Position numbers and translations under genes: made by a program
Shown here: one piece after another, positions 6,945-15,480 of the stretch
How the letters are laid out: each line of letters opens with the position of its first letter
Numbering within the stretch: position 1 is the stretch's first letter
Notes under the pieces: model-generated
The model's input: the letters and a program-made list of their open reading frames with translations, nothing else
Database searches by the model: none
Told to the model about the DNA's origin: nothing
Assembly (NCBI RefSeq): GCF_003258705.1
Contig: NZ_CP029480.1
Coordinates: 868,001 to 932,000, forward strand
Length of the DNA stretch: 64,000 nt
From: Arcticibacterium luteifluviistationis
Lineage (GTDB): Bacteria > Bacteroidota > Bacteroidia > Cytophagales > Spirosomataceae
Direction: 5' to 3'

Positions 6945-9290
6945 TCAAATTTTGACAAATCTAGAAAAGGAGTAAGAATCATCAGCATTCCTTATTCTTA
7001 GAATATAAGCACCTGCCGAAAGCTCAGAAACCTTGATAATTCGTTGGATTTTGTCAAAGTAAAGTTTGAATTGCTCACCAGAACTATTGATAACAAAAAC
7101 CTCTTTTATACTCAGATTCTCTCCATATTTTAGTATTTCTGAGGTTGGGTTTGGGTAAATATTTAGCCCTAAAGATTGCTTTTCTGTGGCAAGTATTTTT
7201 GCAACGGTTACAAAGGTGCTAGCAGTACCAGAACAGCCTGAGTTAGAACTTACAGTTACCTGGTAACTTCCTCCATTTGCCAAAATCGCACTTGTAATAG
7301 TTGGATTTTGCAGGGTTGAAGTAAAACCATTTGGCCCAGTCCAAGAATAGCTATCTCCTCCAGAAGCATTTAATTGAATAGTTTGCCCCTCGGGAGTTTC
7401 ACTTGCAGAATTAGCTTGAGCATTAACCGTAATTACACTCACATCAATACTGCTTAACTCTGAAGTTGGACACTGTGGCAATCTACAAGTTGCTGTAAAA
7501 CTTGTACTTGAAGACGGAGAAACAAAAATTTGGTTGGCTGTTTCGGCTGTTGACCAAAGTATATTTCCAAACTCACACTGCCCATTAAGTACTAATGCAT
7601 TGTCTGTTTCAGCACATTTCTCTAAAACATCACCTGACAGTGTTGGTTTAGAAAGTGCCATAACCGAAAAAGGAATTGGGTCAGAAGAAACATCACTTTC
7701 ATTGGTAAATACCACTTCATAAGAGCCTACTCCTATACTTGGATGTAATGCAAATCGCTCATAACCCATCTCGTCTGGTAAAGTCAAAACTTCGCCATCA
7801 ACCATAACGGTTGCTTTATAATTTCCTACTTCAAGATTCGCCTCTAAGGTGTCGTTTAAACAATAAACCGATTTTTTTAAAGAAGCTGCCAACTTCTGGT
7901 CTAAACCAAATTCGCCACTAGCCGAAATATAGTTCGTGTATAAATTATACTTTTCATTAGCATTTATATCACCATTCACACCGGAATATAAGGCAATCAC
8001 TCCACCATCTACATGCGAAAACACTCGGAAGACACCATACCAGTCAAATGCAGTTATAGCTAAACCTGTTTCTCCATAAACCTGATTTCCATCACCATCT
8101 AGATGCTGTATTGACAAATCAAACCCTCCAGATTTTGTGGTAAACCAAAGGTTATAAAGTCCGTTTTTACCATCCGATGCATATTTATTGGGTGTAAAAT
8201 AACTTTTACCTGCTTGACCATTAAAAACTGGCTTTTGCCATAACACATCACCATTGGCATTAAACCTAGCAGCCATCATTCTGTTGGTATTATTAGGTTC
8301 TATCCATGCTACTGAGCCACCGCCATCTTCGTTTAAACTAGTGTGAATATCAAAACCAGTTCCCGAACCTAACTGCACACCACCTGCTCCCCAAACATTA
8401 TTCAAGTTTTCATCTAACCTCTGAGCTATCACTTTCCTTCCAGCATCACCTGTTAAAGTTCGCCCAATAATAACCTGCCCATTAACCACCGTAAAATCAT
8501 CAAACCTTGAATTCCCTGTGAAAGGATTCTTCATAAAATCTTCATTAGAAAATAGCGGTTGATTGTCTTGGTTGTAACTTGAAATCTTATAATTACCGTA
8601 ACCTTTATTAAGTATAACAATCAATCTATTGTTTGTTTCGTCAAAAGCCACTTTTGACCCTTCTTGATACGTTTCATCAATTAAGAACCAATTTCCATCA
8701 ATAGTTCCTTTAGAATCCATATAGACTCCTACAATAGAATTGCCACCAGTGCCCGTCCCTGTATTAAAGACTACTTTAATTTTATTCTCCTCTATTTCAG
8801 AAATAGCCAAAGTACCTAACGTTACATCAGAGTTTGTGACAACTCTGTCTACGTTAATTTTCTTACTTTGATCAAACAAAACCTCACCAGATGCAGAGAT
8901 AAAGTTATAATGCACTTCCTTTTGAGCTGGTGCATTAAGGTTAACCACTTTGTGCCATGCTACCATTACCTCACCATTATTTAATGGATAAATATTCTTA
9001 ATAGTTAACGTGTAATTGACTGCGTCAACCACTGTACCTACCTTCACCCCATTAGTCTGCCATTGGGCTTCGCCAAATTTATTGAGCTTTTGAGCGTATA
9101 GTTCACCCTTTCCATTTCGGTAATCTGTCCAACAATAATAAGTGTTACCTATATCGTCCTTTGAGAATTCGGCATCGAATTCTAGATTGTTCTCCACACC
9201 TAAAGGGCTTGGCGAATTATCTGATTTATTCCATTGAGAAAAGCCTGTAAGAACTACGAGTTGGAAAGCAAAAAGAAGTAAGTTTTTCAT
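6945..9290 (-). CDS. Secreted T9SS type A sorting-domain protein with Ig/PKD-like repeats
   Basis: The 781-residue protein has an N-terminal signal peptide (MKNLLLFAFQLVVLTGFSQ). A long beta-rich region of WD/sialidase-like strands follows, then Ig/PKD-like modules around residues 560-700. It ends with a type A sorting domain of about 75 residues (LNIYPNPTSEIL at its start, YILRI near its end). The C-terminal domain directs passage through the type IX secretion system and surface attachment in Bacteroidota. Its own function, adhesive or enzymatic, is not evident. Its stop overlaps nothing, but its start overlaps the end of the TMEM220-like gene by 4 bases, indicating one operon. Confidence 0.85.
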   Translation of the reverse strand: MKNLLLFAFQLVVLTGFSQWNKSDNSPSPLGVENNLEFDAEFSKDDIGNTYYCWTDYRNGKGELYAQKLNKFGEAQWQTNGVKVGTVVDAVNYTLTIKNIYPLNNGEVMVAWHKVVNLNAPAQKEVHYNFISASGEVLFDQSKKINVDRVVTNSDVTLGTLAISEIEENKIKVVFNTGTGTGGNSIVGVYMDSKGTIDGNWFLIDETYQEGSKVAFDETNNRLIVILNKGYGNYKISSYNQDNQPLFSNEDFMKNPFTGNSRFDDFTVVNGQVIIGRTLTGDAGRKVIAQRLDENLNNVWGAGGVQLGSGTGFDIHTSLNEDGGGSVAWIEPNNTNRMMAARFNANGDVLWQKPVFNGQAGKSYFTPNKYASDGKNGLYNLWFTTKSGGFDLSIQHLDGDGNQVYGETGLAITAFDWYGVFRVFSHVDGGVIALYSGVNGDINANEKYNLYTNYISASGEFGLDQKLAASLKKSVYCLNDTLEANLEVGNYKATVMVDGEVLTLPDEMGYERFALHPSIGVGSYEVVFTNESDVSSDPIPFSVMALSKPTLSGDVLEKCAETDNALVLNGQCEFGNILWSTAETANQIFVSPSSSTSFTATCRLPQCPTSELSSIDVSVITVNAQANSASETPEGQTIQLNASGGDSYSWTGPNGFTSTLQNPTITSAILANGGSYQVTVSSNSGCSGTASTFVTVAKILATEKQSLGLNIYPNPTSEILKYGENLSIKEVFVINSSGEQFKLYFDKIQRIIKVSELSAGAYILRIRNADDSYSFSRFVKI

Positions 9291-9628
9291 TTCTTATCTA
9301 GAAAACTGTAAATGGTTAAAAAGGCAGCACATATAATTAAACCTAAAGATTCTCTTCCTAATTCAATATTAAGGGTTTTCATGCCCACTTGATCTAATAA
9401 CACTCCCTCCCATTCTGGAGGAAACTGGTTAATTCCCCAAAAAAGGTACACCAAAGCAGCAGGCCAATAAGAATCCGTGGTATTCCCTCTAATTTTTCTA
9501 AAACCTAAAAAAGCAACTAATAGATAAGCCGCAATCCAAGTTATAGGGTCTGGGTCATTTAACTGTACTATTGCAGAAAGCACCATCAACAATACTGATA
9601 ACCAGAGAATTACTTTTTTTAGTGTCAT
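9287..9628 (-). CDS. TMEM220-family small membrane protein
   Basis: This 113-residue protein has four predicted membrane helices and the family hallmark VQLNDPDPITWIAAY near the end of helix 1. The family is widespread in Bacteroidota and also found in eukaryotes, but no biochemical role is established. Its stop overlaps the start of the downstream T9SS cargo gene (ATGA), so the two are cotranscribed; whether they act together is unknown. Confidence 0.8.
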   Translation of the reverse strand: MTLKKVILWLSVLLMVLSAIVQLNDPDPITWIAAYLLVAFLGFRKIRGNTTDSYWPAALVYLFWGINQFPPEWEGVLLDQVGMKTLNIELGRESLGLIICAAFLTIYSFLDKK

Positions 9629-9755
9629 ATATTTATAAATTCGAAGACGAAATTAATAAATGAAACCATTGAAACTTCAAAATCCTGATTTTTAATCTGT
9701 TAAATGAGTCACAAAACAACTTGGAAATATTTTTATGAAATTTTATAGGCAATCA

Positions 9756-9786
9756 TTGGGCTAGATAATAGAAAGTACTACTTTTG
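9756..9786 (+). promoter_or_regulatory. Promoter of the SRP RNA gene
   Basis: A -7 box TACTTTTG (9779-9786) fits TAnnTTTG exactly, and TTGG at 9756-9759 stands 19 bases upstream as the -33 element. The predicted start of transcription falls at about 9791, the first base of the RNA's terminal stem, which supports both calls. Confidence 0.7.
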
Positions 9787-9790
9787 TGGC

Positions 9791-9876
9791 GGCAAATTAC
9801 CAGCTCCTGCTGAAACCCCCAGGGCCGGAAGGCAGCAAGGGTAGGTGGTTGAGCGGTGAATTTGCCATTTTTTTTT
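9791..9876 (+). ncRNA. ffs: Signal recognition particle RNA (4.5S, small bacterial type)
   Basis: The terminal stem is formed by GGCAAATT (9791-9798) and AATTTGCC (9859-9866). The apical region contains GGGCCGGAAGGCAGCAAGGG, which matches the conserved SRP domain IV with its GGAA tetraloop and the asymmetric internal loop bound by Ffh. A T-run at 9868-9876 ends the transcript. The RNA partners with Ffh to target membrane proteins to the translocon. The length of about 76-85 bases is short but normal for Bacteroidota. Confidence 0.92.
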
Positions 9877-9900
9877 ACCCCCTTACCTAAATTTATAACA

Positions 9901-10557
9901 ATGAAATTCTTTATTGATACCGCAAGTTTAAAAGACATTCAAGAAGCTCAAGACTTAGGTGTTTTAGATGGTGTTACTACCAACCCTTCATTAATGGCCA
10001 AAGAGGGAATTGGCGGAGCGGAAAACGTTAATAATCATTATAAGGCAATCTGTGAAATAGTAGACGGCGACGTAAGTGCTGAAGTTATTTCAACTGATTT
10101 TGAAGGAATAGTAAGAGAAGGTGAGGCTTTAGTAAAACTTCACAAGCAAATAGTAGTAAAAGTACCAATGATTCTTGAAGGTATTAAAGCTATCAAGTAT
10201 TTCTCAGAAAAAGGTATTAGAACTAACTGTACTTTGGTATTCTCTGCTGGGCAAGCTCTTTTAGCTGCTAAAGCAGGTGCTACTTATGTATCTCCTTTTA
10301 TAGGACGTTTAGATGACATTTCTACTGACGGTCTTCAGTTAATTGAAGATATCAGAGTGATTTTCGATAATTACGGCTACCCTACTCAGATTCTTGCTGC
10401 TTCTGTACGTCACCCAATGCATATTTTAGAATGTGCTAAAATTGGTGCTGATGTAATGACGGGGCCACTTTCTGCTATTGTAGCTTTAGCAAAGCATCCT
10501 CTTACTGACAGTGGTTTAGCTAAATTTTTAGAAGACCACGCTAAAGTAAACGGATAA
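9901..10557 (+). CDS. tal: Transaldolase of the TalC/fructose-6-phosphate aldolase family
   Basis: The ATG at 9901 gives the family's normal 218-residue length; an upstream frame start overlaps the SRP RNA and is rejected. The Schiff-base lysine is K87 in VVKVPM. Two residues that separate true transaldolases from fructose-6-phosphate aldolases point to transaldolase: E61 in SAEV (glutamine in E. coli FsaA) and R170 in AASVRHP (phenylalanine in FsaA). The enzyme would interconvert sedoheptulose 7-phosphate and fructose 6-phosphate in the pentose phosphate pathway. Automated annotation may call it fsa. It lies directly after the SRP RNA. Confidence 0.88.
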   Translation: MKFFIDTASLKDIQEAQDLGVLDGVTTNPSLMAKEGIGGAENVNNHYKAICEIVDGDVSAEVISTDFEGIVREGEALVKLHKQIVVKVPMILEGIKAIKYFSEKGIRTNCTLVFSAGQALLAAKAGATYVSPFIGRLDDISTDGLQLIEDIRVIFDNYGYPTQILAASVRHPMHILECAKIGADVMTGPLSAIVALAKHPLTDSGLAKFLEDHAKVNG

Positions 10558-10579
10558 GCTTTAAAACATAAATTCTAAG

Positions 10580-10636
10580 AAGGTTCAAGAAATAGAAGCC
10601 AAAGTTTATCTTTGTAGTCTATTAAACTTGAACCTT
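10580..10636 (+). promoter_or_regulatory. Long-loop inverted repeat enclosing the ftsE promoter
   Basis: AAGGTTCAAG (10580-10589) is the exact reverse complement of CTTGAACCTT (10627-10636), and a T-run continues to the ftsE ATG at 10642. The 37-base spacer holds a perfect -7 box, TATCTTTG, at 10607-10614. Read-through RNA from tal could fold and terminate, while RNA started at the internal promoter would lack the left arm. Alternatively it is a protein-binding operator. Confidence 0.5.
10607..10614 (+). promoter_or_regulatory. Bacteroidota-type -7 box for ftsE
   Basis: TATCTTTG matches TAnnTTTG exactly and sits about 28 bases before the ftsE start codon. The -33 region (TTCA at 10584-10587) is weak and overlaps the left arm of the inverted repeat. 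Confidence 0.5.
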
Positions 10637-10641
10637 TTTTT

Positions 10642-11316
10642 ATGGTAATTTCTGTAAATCACGCCGACATCTATCAAAAAGAGCAGTTAATTCTCTCTGA
10701 CGTCAATCTACAAATAGAAGAAGGTGAATTTGTGTTTATGATTGGTAAGACTGGAAGTGGAAAGTCTTCTCTTCTTAAAACACTTTATGCCGACTTATGG
10801 TTAGAAAAAGGAAAAGCCACAGTAGCAGGGTATAATCTTCACGAAATAACACAAAAAGAAATCCCTATGCTTAGAAGGCAAATAGGGATAGTGTTTCAAG
10901 ATTTCCAATTACTGACCGACAGAAACGTCAAAAAGAACCTAGAGTTTTTCATGCGTGCCATGGGTTGGAAAGAGACTTATGAAATTAATGCTAGAATAGC
11001 TGAGGTAATGGTTCAAGTAGGCATGCCTGATATCCTAGGAAAAATGCCTCATCAACTTTCTGGAGGAGAACAACAACGTATTGCCATTGCAAGAGCTTTG
11101 TTAAATAATCCTCAAATACTGATGGCTGATGAGCCTACTGGAAATTTAGACCCTGAAAAGTCTATAGAGATATTGAAGCTTTTCTTAAAAATAAACAAGG
11201 ATTTTGGCACTGCCATTTTAATGGCCACACATGATTTAGAGCTTATTGAAAGGCATCCTAAAAGAACCGTTTTTTGTGATAAAGGTACACTTAGTGACCT
11301 TACAGAAAACCTGTAA
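10642..11316 (+). CDS. ftsE: Cell division ATP-binding protein FtsE
   Basis: The 224-residue ABC ATPase has Walker A GKTGSGKS (about 36-43), the Q-loop in GIVFQDFQLL, the signature LSGGEQQR, Walker B LMADEP and the H-loop histidine in ATHDLE. FtsE drives the FtsX membrane subunit, which controls peptidoglycan hydrolases at the septum. The VFQDFQLL segment and short length fit FtsE better than general exporters. Its partner ftsX lies 7.5 kb downstream with its own promoter. The last 17 bases overlap the convergent outer-membrane protein gene. Confidence 0.88.
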   Translation: MVISVNHADIYQKEQLILSDVNLQIEEGEFVFMIGKTGSGKSSLLKTLYADLWLEKGKATVAGYNLHEITQKEIPMLRRQIGIVFQDFQLLTDRNVKKNLEFFMRAMGWKETYEINARIAEVMVQVGMPDILGKMPHQLSGGEQQRIAIARALLNNPQILMADEPTGNLDPEKSIEILKLFLKINKDFGTAILMATHDLELIERHPKRTVFCDKGTLSDLTENL

Positions 11317-11992
11317 AACCTATTTTCACCTGAATGGTGGTTGGTTTGATAATAGTTTCTTCGTAATCCGTCGAGCCATCTGATAAGATGAATGCCGAGT
11401 TTCTTCTTATACTTCTTACCTTCTCAGCATACTGATAATACAAGCCTATATCTATATAACGAAGTTCACCATTTCTGTTTTCTCTTTTTATGCCCAAACC
11501 TGCACCAAGGCCATAATTTTTAGTGGTATTTCCTACCTTAATAATATTTGTGGTTTCGCCCGATGAAAGAACTTCGGTGATATTAGACTTAATAAACTCA
11601 GGACCTACAAATAAATCAAAGAAAGGATTAATGGTACTGGCAGAAAGAATTGGCCTATAACGAACCACTCCGTTTATCCAAATTGACCTGTGGCTATTAG
11701 AAAAGCTACCGCCAACTTGGCTATCCACATTATCAGTTCCCCAAGGCATAAAACCCAACTCCGCTCCTACTTGAACAGGCGAATTGACCCCAGATTTTCT
11801 TTGTAGATTAAAAAGAAAACCTCCATCAAATCCAATTTTGGAGGTTTTCCTGTTATAATTTTTTAAATATGTTTTGTAATCGCCAGCCGCCGAACCTGAT
11901 ACTAAATGAACATACCAAGAGCCTTTATCAACTTCTTGGGCATTTGCTTTAAAACAACAGATTAAAACAACTAGGACTAAAAAATAACGCAT
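11300..11992 (-). CDS. Outer-membrane beta-barrel protein
   Basis: The 230-residue protein starts with a signal peptide (MRYFLVLVVLICCFKANAQ) and continues as alternating amphipathic strands ending in a C-terminal hydrophobic strand with terminal GFTGFL, as in small beta-barrels. No enzymatic motif is seen. Its start codon overlaps the porX stop (TAATG), so it is translationally coupled to that T9SS regulator. It may be an envelope component or a target of the PorX circuit; this is inference from position. Confidence 0.7.
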   Translation of the reverse strand: MRYFLVLVVLICCFKANAQEVDKGSWYVHLVSGSAAGDYKTYLKNYNRKTSKIGFDGGFLFNLQRKSGVNSPVQVGAELGFMPWGTDNVDSQVGGSFSNSHRSIWINGVVRYRPILSASTINPFFDLFVGPEFIKSNITEVLSSGETTNIIKVGNTTKNYGLGAGLGIKRENRNGELRYIDIGLYYQYAEKVRSIRRNSAFILSDGSTDYEETIIKPTTIQVKIGFTGFL

Positions 11993-13560
11993 TACTTAGC
12001 TTTTAAATAAACACAAGGGATAATCATTTCTTCCATAGATACACCACCATGCTGGAAAGTGTCTTTATAGTGACTCACATAATAATTGTAATTATTTGGG
12101 TAAGCAAAGAAATGGTCGTCGGTAGTGAAAAAATATGAAGTGGAAACATTAGGACTTGGCAATCCGTAATCATCAGGTCTTCTTACCTCTATTACATGGT
12201 CTTTTTTATCTGTAAGGTTTAAGTTTTTACCTTGCTTATACCTTAAGTTGGTATTGACATTTCTGTCGCCAACTATCTTCCTAGCATTTTTAACACGAAC
12301 CATCCCGTGGTCTGTAGTAATAATAACTCGACCCTTATTATCTGCTATCATTTTCAATAAATCCAACAGTGTAGAATGCTCTAACCAAGACTTGGTAATG
12401 GAACGATAAGCTGCCTCATCAGGAGCCAGCTGCTTAATCATTTGCGAGTCAGTTCTTGCATGGGAAAGCATATCCACGAAATTATAAACAATACAGTTCA
12501 AATCATTTTGAAGCATATTATTAAAATTATCGTTTAACGTTTTTCCGTGTGCGTTCGTGATTATCTTATGATAAGAATATCTAATTTTCTTGTTGGCTTT
12601 TTTCAGTTGCCTATCTAAAAACTCCTTCTCATTCTTATTAAGTCCATCTTCATTGTCACCTTCATCATTCACCCATAAGTCAGGATGTTTTTTTGACATT
12701 TCTAAAGGGGTCATTCCTGAGAAAATGGCATTTCTAGCATAAGAAGTTGCCGTTGGTACAATGGAGTAATAAGTCTCTTCCGTCTCAATGGTAAAGTACT
12801 CCGTTAACACATCTCTAATTACTTGCCATTGGTCTAATCTAAAGTTGTCAATCAAAAGAAAGAACAAAGGAGAATTATCTTCCAGTAATGGAAAAACATT
12901 CTTCTTCATCAAATGATGCGACATCACTGGTCTATCAATGTTTGGATTACAGATCCAATCTTCATAGTTTTCTTCAATAAACTGAGAAAACTTATTATTA
13001 GCTTCCACTTTTTGCATCTCAAAAACCTCTTCCATTGACTTATCAGAAGACTTTTCAAGCTCTAATTCCCAATAAACTAGCTTTTTGTAAATATCAGCCC
13101 ACTCATGATGATCTATGTGATCATTGTATTGCATTGCTAAGTTTCTAAACTCTTGTGAGTAGCTAGAATTAGTCTTTTCAGAAACCAATCTTTTGTTATC
13201 CAAAAGTTTCTTAACCGACATCAATATTTGATTAGGGTTAATTGGCTTAATTAGGTAATCAGCTATTTTAGAGCCAATTGCCTCCTCCATTATGTGTTCC
13301 TCTTCAGATTTAGTAATCATCACACAGGGAATAGAAGGCTTAATTTTCTTAATCTCAGCAAGCGTATCCAAGCCGCTCATTCCGGCCATCATCTCATCTA
13401 GAAATACAATATCGTAATTGTTATTTTGAACCTTATCTAAGGCATCAGAGCCACTTGGTACTGGAGTTACATCATATCCTTTGCCTTCTAAAAAAACAAT
13501 ATATGGTTTTAAAAGGTCTATCTCATCATCCGCCCACAGGATTGAATATCTATTCATCAT
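11992..13560 (-). CDS. porX: T9SS response regulator with PglZ/alkaline-phosphatase-like domain (PorX)
   Basis: The 522-residue protein starts with a receiver domain (residues about 5-120) containing the acidic pair D11/D12, phosphoacceptor D55 in VFLDEMM and K105 in YLIKP. A PglZ/alkaline-phosphatase-superfamily domain (about 210-520) follows, with metal-ligand candidates D238 (LLIDNF), D363/H367 (VDMLSH), D417/H418 (TTDHG) and H504. This architecture and the opening ILWADDEIDLLKP match PorX, which with a PorY-type kinase controls type IX secretion and, in studied homologues, hydrolyses nucleotide second messengers. No porY is in the window. It lies downstream of kdsB and is coupled to the barrel-protein gene. 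Confidence 0.92.
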   Translation of the reverse strand: MMNRYSILWADDEIDLLKPYIVFLEGKGYDVTPVPSGSDALDKVQNNNYDIVFLDEMMAGMSGLDTLAEIKKIKPSIPCVMITKSEEEHIMEEAIGSKIADYLIKPINPNQILMSVKKLLDNKRLVSEKTNSSYSQEFRNLAMQYNDHIDHHEWADIYKKLVYWELELEKSSDKSMEEVFEMQKVEANNKFSQFIEENYEDWICNPNIDRPVMSHHLMKKNVFPLLEDNSPLFFLLIDNFRLDQWQVIRDVLTEYFTIETEETYYSIVPTATSYARNAIFSGMTPLEMSKKHPDLWVNDEGDNEDGLNKNEKEFLDRQLKKANKKIRYSYHKIITNAHGKTLNDNFNNMLQNDLNCIVYNFVDMLSHARTDSQMIKQLAPDEAAYRSITKSWLEHSTLLDLLKMIADNKGRVIITTDHGMVRVKNARKIVGDRNVNTNLRYKQGKNLNLTDKKDHVIEVRRPDDYGLPSPNVSTSYFFTTDDHFFAYPNNYNYYVSHYKDTFQHGGVSMEEMIIPCVYLKAK

Positions 13561-13617
13561 ATTTTAGTAGCTTTTCATTTTCGTTTCCTGCTATTTATAA
13601 TGCCAAAATCGCTTGTT

Positions 13618-14361
13618 TTATTGCTGCCCGAAGCTTAAACCTTTCAAATCTTCTGGGGTGTCAATTCCAACACTATCATAATCAGTCTCTTTGACCATAA
13701 TTTTATATCCATAACCCAGCCACCTTAATTGCTCTAGTTTTTCTGTATTCTCTAAAACATTTTGCGGAAGTTTTACTATTTGCTCCAAAACATCATTTCT
13801 AAAAGCATAAATTCCAATATGCTTGAAAAACTCTCCATGCTCTAACCAATCCGATTTTTCGACTCCTCTTACAAAAGGAATAGCCTGCCTGCTAAAATAG
13901 AGGGCCTGCTTTCTCATAGTAAGTACGGCTTTGACCACATTCGGATCTTCTAAAGTTTCAATATCCTTTATTCTCTTAACCGCGGTTGCTATTTCTGTTT
14001 TGAAATCTAAAAGCTCAATGAGATCATTTATCAATTCCGTTCTAATGAATGGCTCATCACCTTGAATATTTAGAATAAAATCGTAATCATCATTTAACTT
14101 CAGCTGAAGATACGCTTCCGCACATCTGTCAGTTCCACTTGGATGAAGTTCTGAAGTTATTACAGCTTTTCCTCCAAAAGATTCTACGTGATCTTTAATC
14201 CTTATGTCATCGGTAGCCACTACCAAATCCGAAATGAGTTCAGACTTACTACTTTGTTCATAAACCCGCTGAACGAGTGTTTTTCCACCTAAATCTACAA
14301 GCGGCTTACCTGGAAATCTGGTAGAGGCGTATCGTGCTGGAATTATTCCTAGTATTTTCAA
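13618..14361 (-). CDS. kdsB: 3-deoxy-manno-octulosonate cytidylyltransferase
   Basis: The 247-residue enzyme activates KDO to CMP-KDO for lipopolysaccharide core synthesis. The N-terminal nucleotide-binding signature IPARYASTRFPGKPL is complete, and the NIQGDEPFI and IGIYAFR segments are typical. The start is TTG at 14361, since no in-frame ATG fits the conserved N-terminus. It precedes porX by 57 bases on the same strand. Confidence 0.95.
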   Translation of the reverse strand: MKILGIIPARYASTRFPGKPLVDLGGKTLVQRVYEQSSKSELISDLVVATDDIRIKDHVESFGGKAVITSELHPSGTDRCAEAYLQLKLNDDYDFILNIQGDEPFIRTELINDLIELLDFKTEIATAVKRIKDIETLEDPNVVKAVLTMRKQALYFSRQAIPFVRGVEKSDWLEHGEFFKHIGIYAFRNDVLEQIVKLPQNVLENTEKLEQLRWLGYGYKIMVKETDYDSVGIDTPEDLKGLSFGQQ

Positions 14362-14443
14362 TATTGTTAGTATTTTGGAAGTTCTAAATATACAAGATTT
14401 GTTTTTTTTCGGTTCTCAAATCTCGTTAAATGGATAAATTCTT

Positions 14444-14451
14444 TACATTTG
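14444..14451 (+). promoter_or_regulatory. Bacteroidota-type -7 box for the LysM protein gene
   Basis: TACATTTG matches TAnnTTTG exactly, 24 bases before the ATG at 14475. I see no clear -33 element. Confidence 0.5.
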
Positions 14452-14474
14452 TTATAATAATGCTTCCTAATAAA

Positions 14475-15320
14475 ATGAAAACACTCACTATAACGATTTT
14501 GAGCTTACTGCTATGCACTCAAGCTTTTGCAAAAATCGTAATTCCTAACGACTCTTTAGTATCACAAAACGACAGTAACAAGAAGTTTCTCGAGCACAAA
14601 GTTAGTTCGGATGAAACACTTTACAGTCTGCTTCGCCAATATAATTGTACTGCAGATGAAGTTTTCAGTGCAAATCCCGCTCTACACGGCAGTAGTAATA
14701 TCTATGTCAATCAAATAATTAAATTCCCAACAGCTACTTCTGCCATAGTGAGCACTAGAAAAGCAGCTGAAATTAAGGAAGATGTAGAAATAAGCACCGT
14801 TCATCATGTACTGCCAAACGAAACGCTTTATAGCATCAGTAAAAGATATAACGTAGATATAGACAGACTGAAGGCTACTAATAAAATATCGGAAACGGAT
14901 ATTAAAATAGGTCAGACCTTAATCATTCGAAGCTCGATGGCCAATTATGAAAAGAATATTGTTAATGGCGTACCTAGTAGATTCCCTGATAATAAGATAC
15001 CAGACCGCTTTGTAGTACCTAATGCCCCTAAAGGTGAAAAAATTAGTGAGATAGGAATTGCCGAATTAATTACAACCGATAGAAGCTCAACAAAAATGTT
15101 GGCATTGCACAAAACAGCACCCTTAGGCTCACTAATGACCGTTAAAAATGAAGCTACAGGTGACAGAATAGTGGTAAAAGTGATTGGTAAATTACCTGAC
15201 ACTGGCAATAATGCTAATACTATCGTTAGGCTTTCTCCATCTGCTTTCTATAAGTTAAATCCGAAGGACATTAAATTCAGGGCAGAAGTAGCATACTTCG
15301 TAGCTCCAAATATCAACTAA
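14475..15320 (+). CDS. Secreted LysM protein with RlpA-like double-psi barrel
   Basis: The ATG at 14475 is preferred because it begins a signal peptide (MKTLTITILSLLLCTQAFA); the upstream frame start is not signal-like. Two LysM modules (HKVSSDETLYSLL... and HHVLPNETLYSIS...) would bind peptidoglycan. The C-terminal region of about 110 residues, with GIAELI, LALHKTAPLGS, VKVIGKLPD and IVRLSPSAF, resembles the RlpA-type double-psi beta-barrel found in lytic transglycosylases. The catalytic aspartate of active RlpA is not obvious, so it may be structural. It is followed 2 bases later by a small membrane ORF. Confidence 0.8.
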   Translation: MKTLTITILSLLLCTQAFAKIVIPNDSLVSQNDSNKKFLEHKVSSDETLYSLLRQYNCTADEVFSANPALHGSSNIYVNQIIKFPTATSAIVSTRKAAEIKEDVEISTVHHVLPNETLYSISKRYNVDIDRLKATNKISETDIKIGQTLIIRSSMANYEKNIVNGVPSRFPDNKIPDRFVVPNAPKGEKISEIGIAELITTDRSSTKMLALHKTAPLGSLMTVKNEATGDRIVVKVIGKLPDTGNNANTIVRLSPSAFYKLNPKDIKFRAEVAYFVAPNIN

Positions 15321-15321
15321 T

Positions 15322-15480
15322 TTGGAAAAAGTAAAGCGTATTATTTGGAACATTATTTTTGGATTATTCTATCCTATAATCACAGTATTTTCCTATATAT
15401 TAACGGCTATTCTGTCAGTATTTTCAAAGTTATCTGCTATGATAGCCAAAGCATTAAGTGCTAAAGAAACTAAGAAATAA
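15322..15480 (+). CDS. Small membrane protein of 52 residues
   Basis: A TTG 1 base after the LysM gene's stop opens a 52-codon frame that ends in TAA at 15478-15480. The last A of that stop is the first base of the next gene's ATG (TAATG). The peptide has a basic start (EKVKR), one long hydrophobic stretch (IIWNIIFGLFYPIITVFSYI and beyond) and a lysine-rich tail (AKETKK). The exact packing between two genes, with the start-stop overlap, argues for a real coupled gene. I do not recognise the family. Confidence 0.55.
   Translation: MEKVKRIIWNIIFGLFYPIITVFSYILTAILSVFSKLSAMIAKALSAKETKK

Noticed and set aside
9856-9900. Upstream extension of the transaldolase frame
   Set aside because: It overlaps the 3' stem and terminator of the SRP RNA, and the conserved N-terminus begins at 9901.
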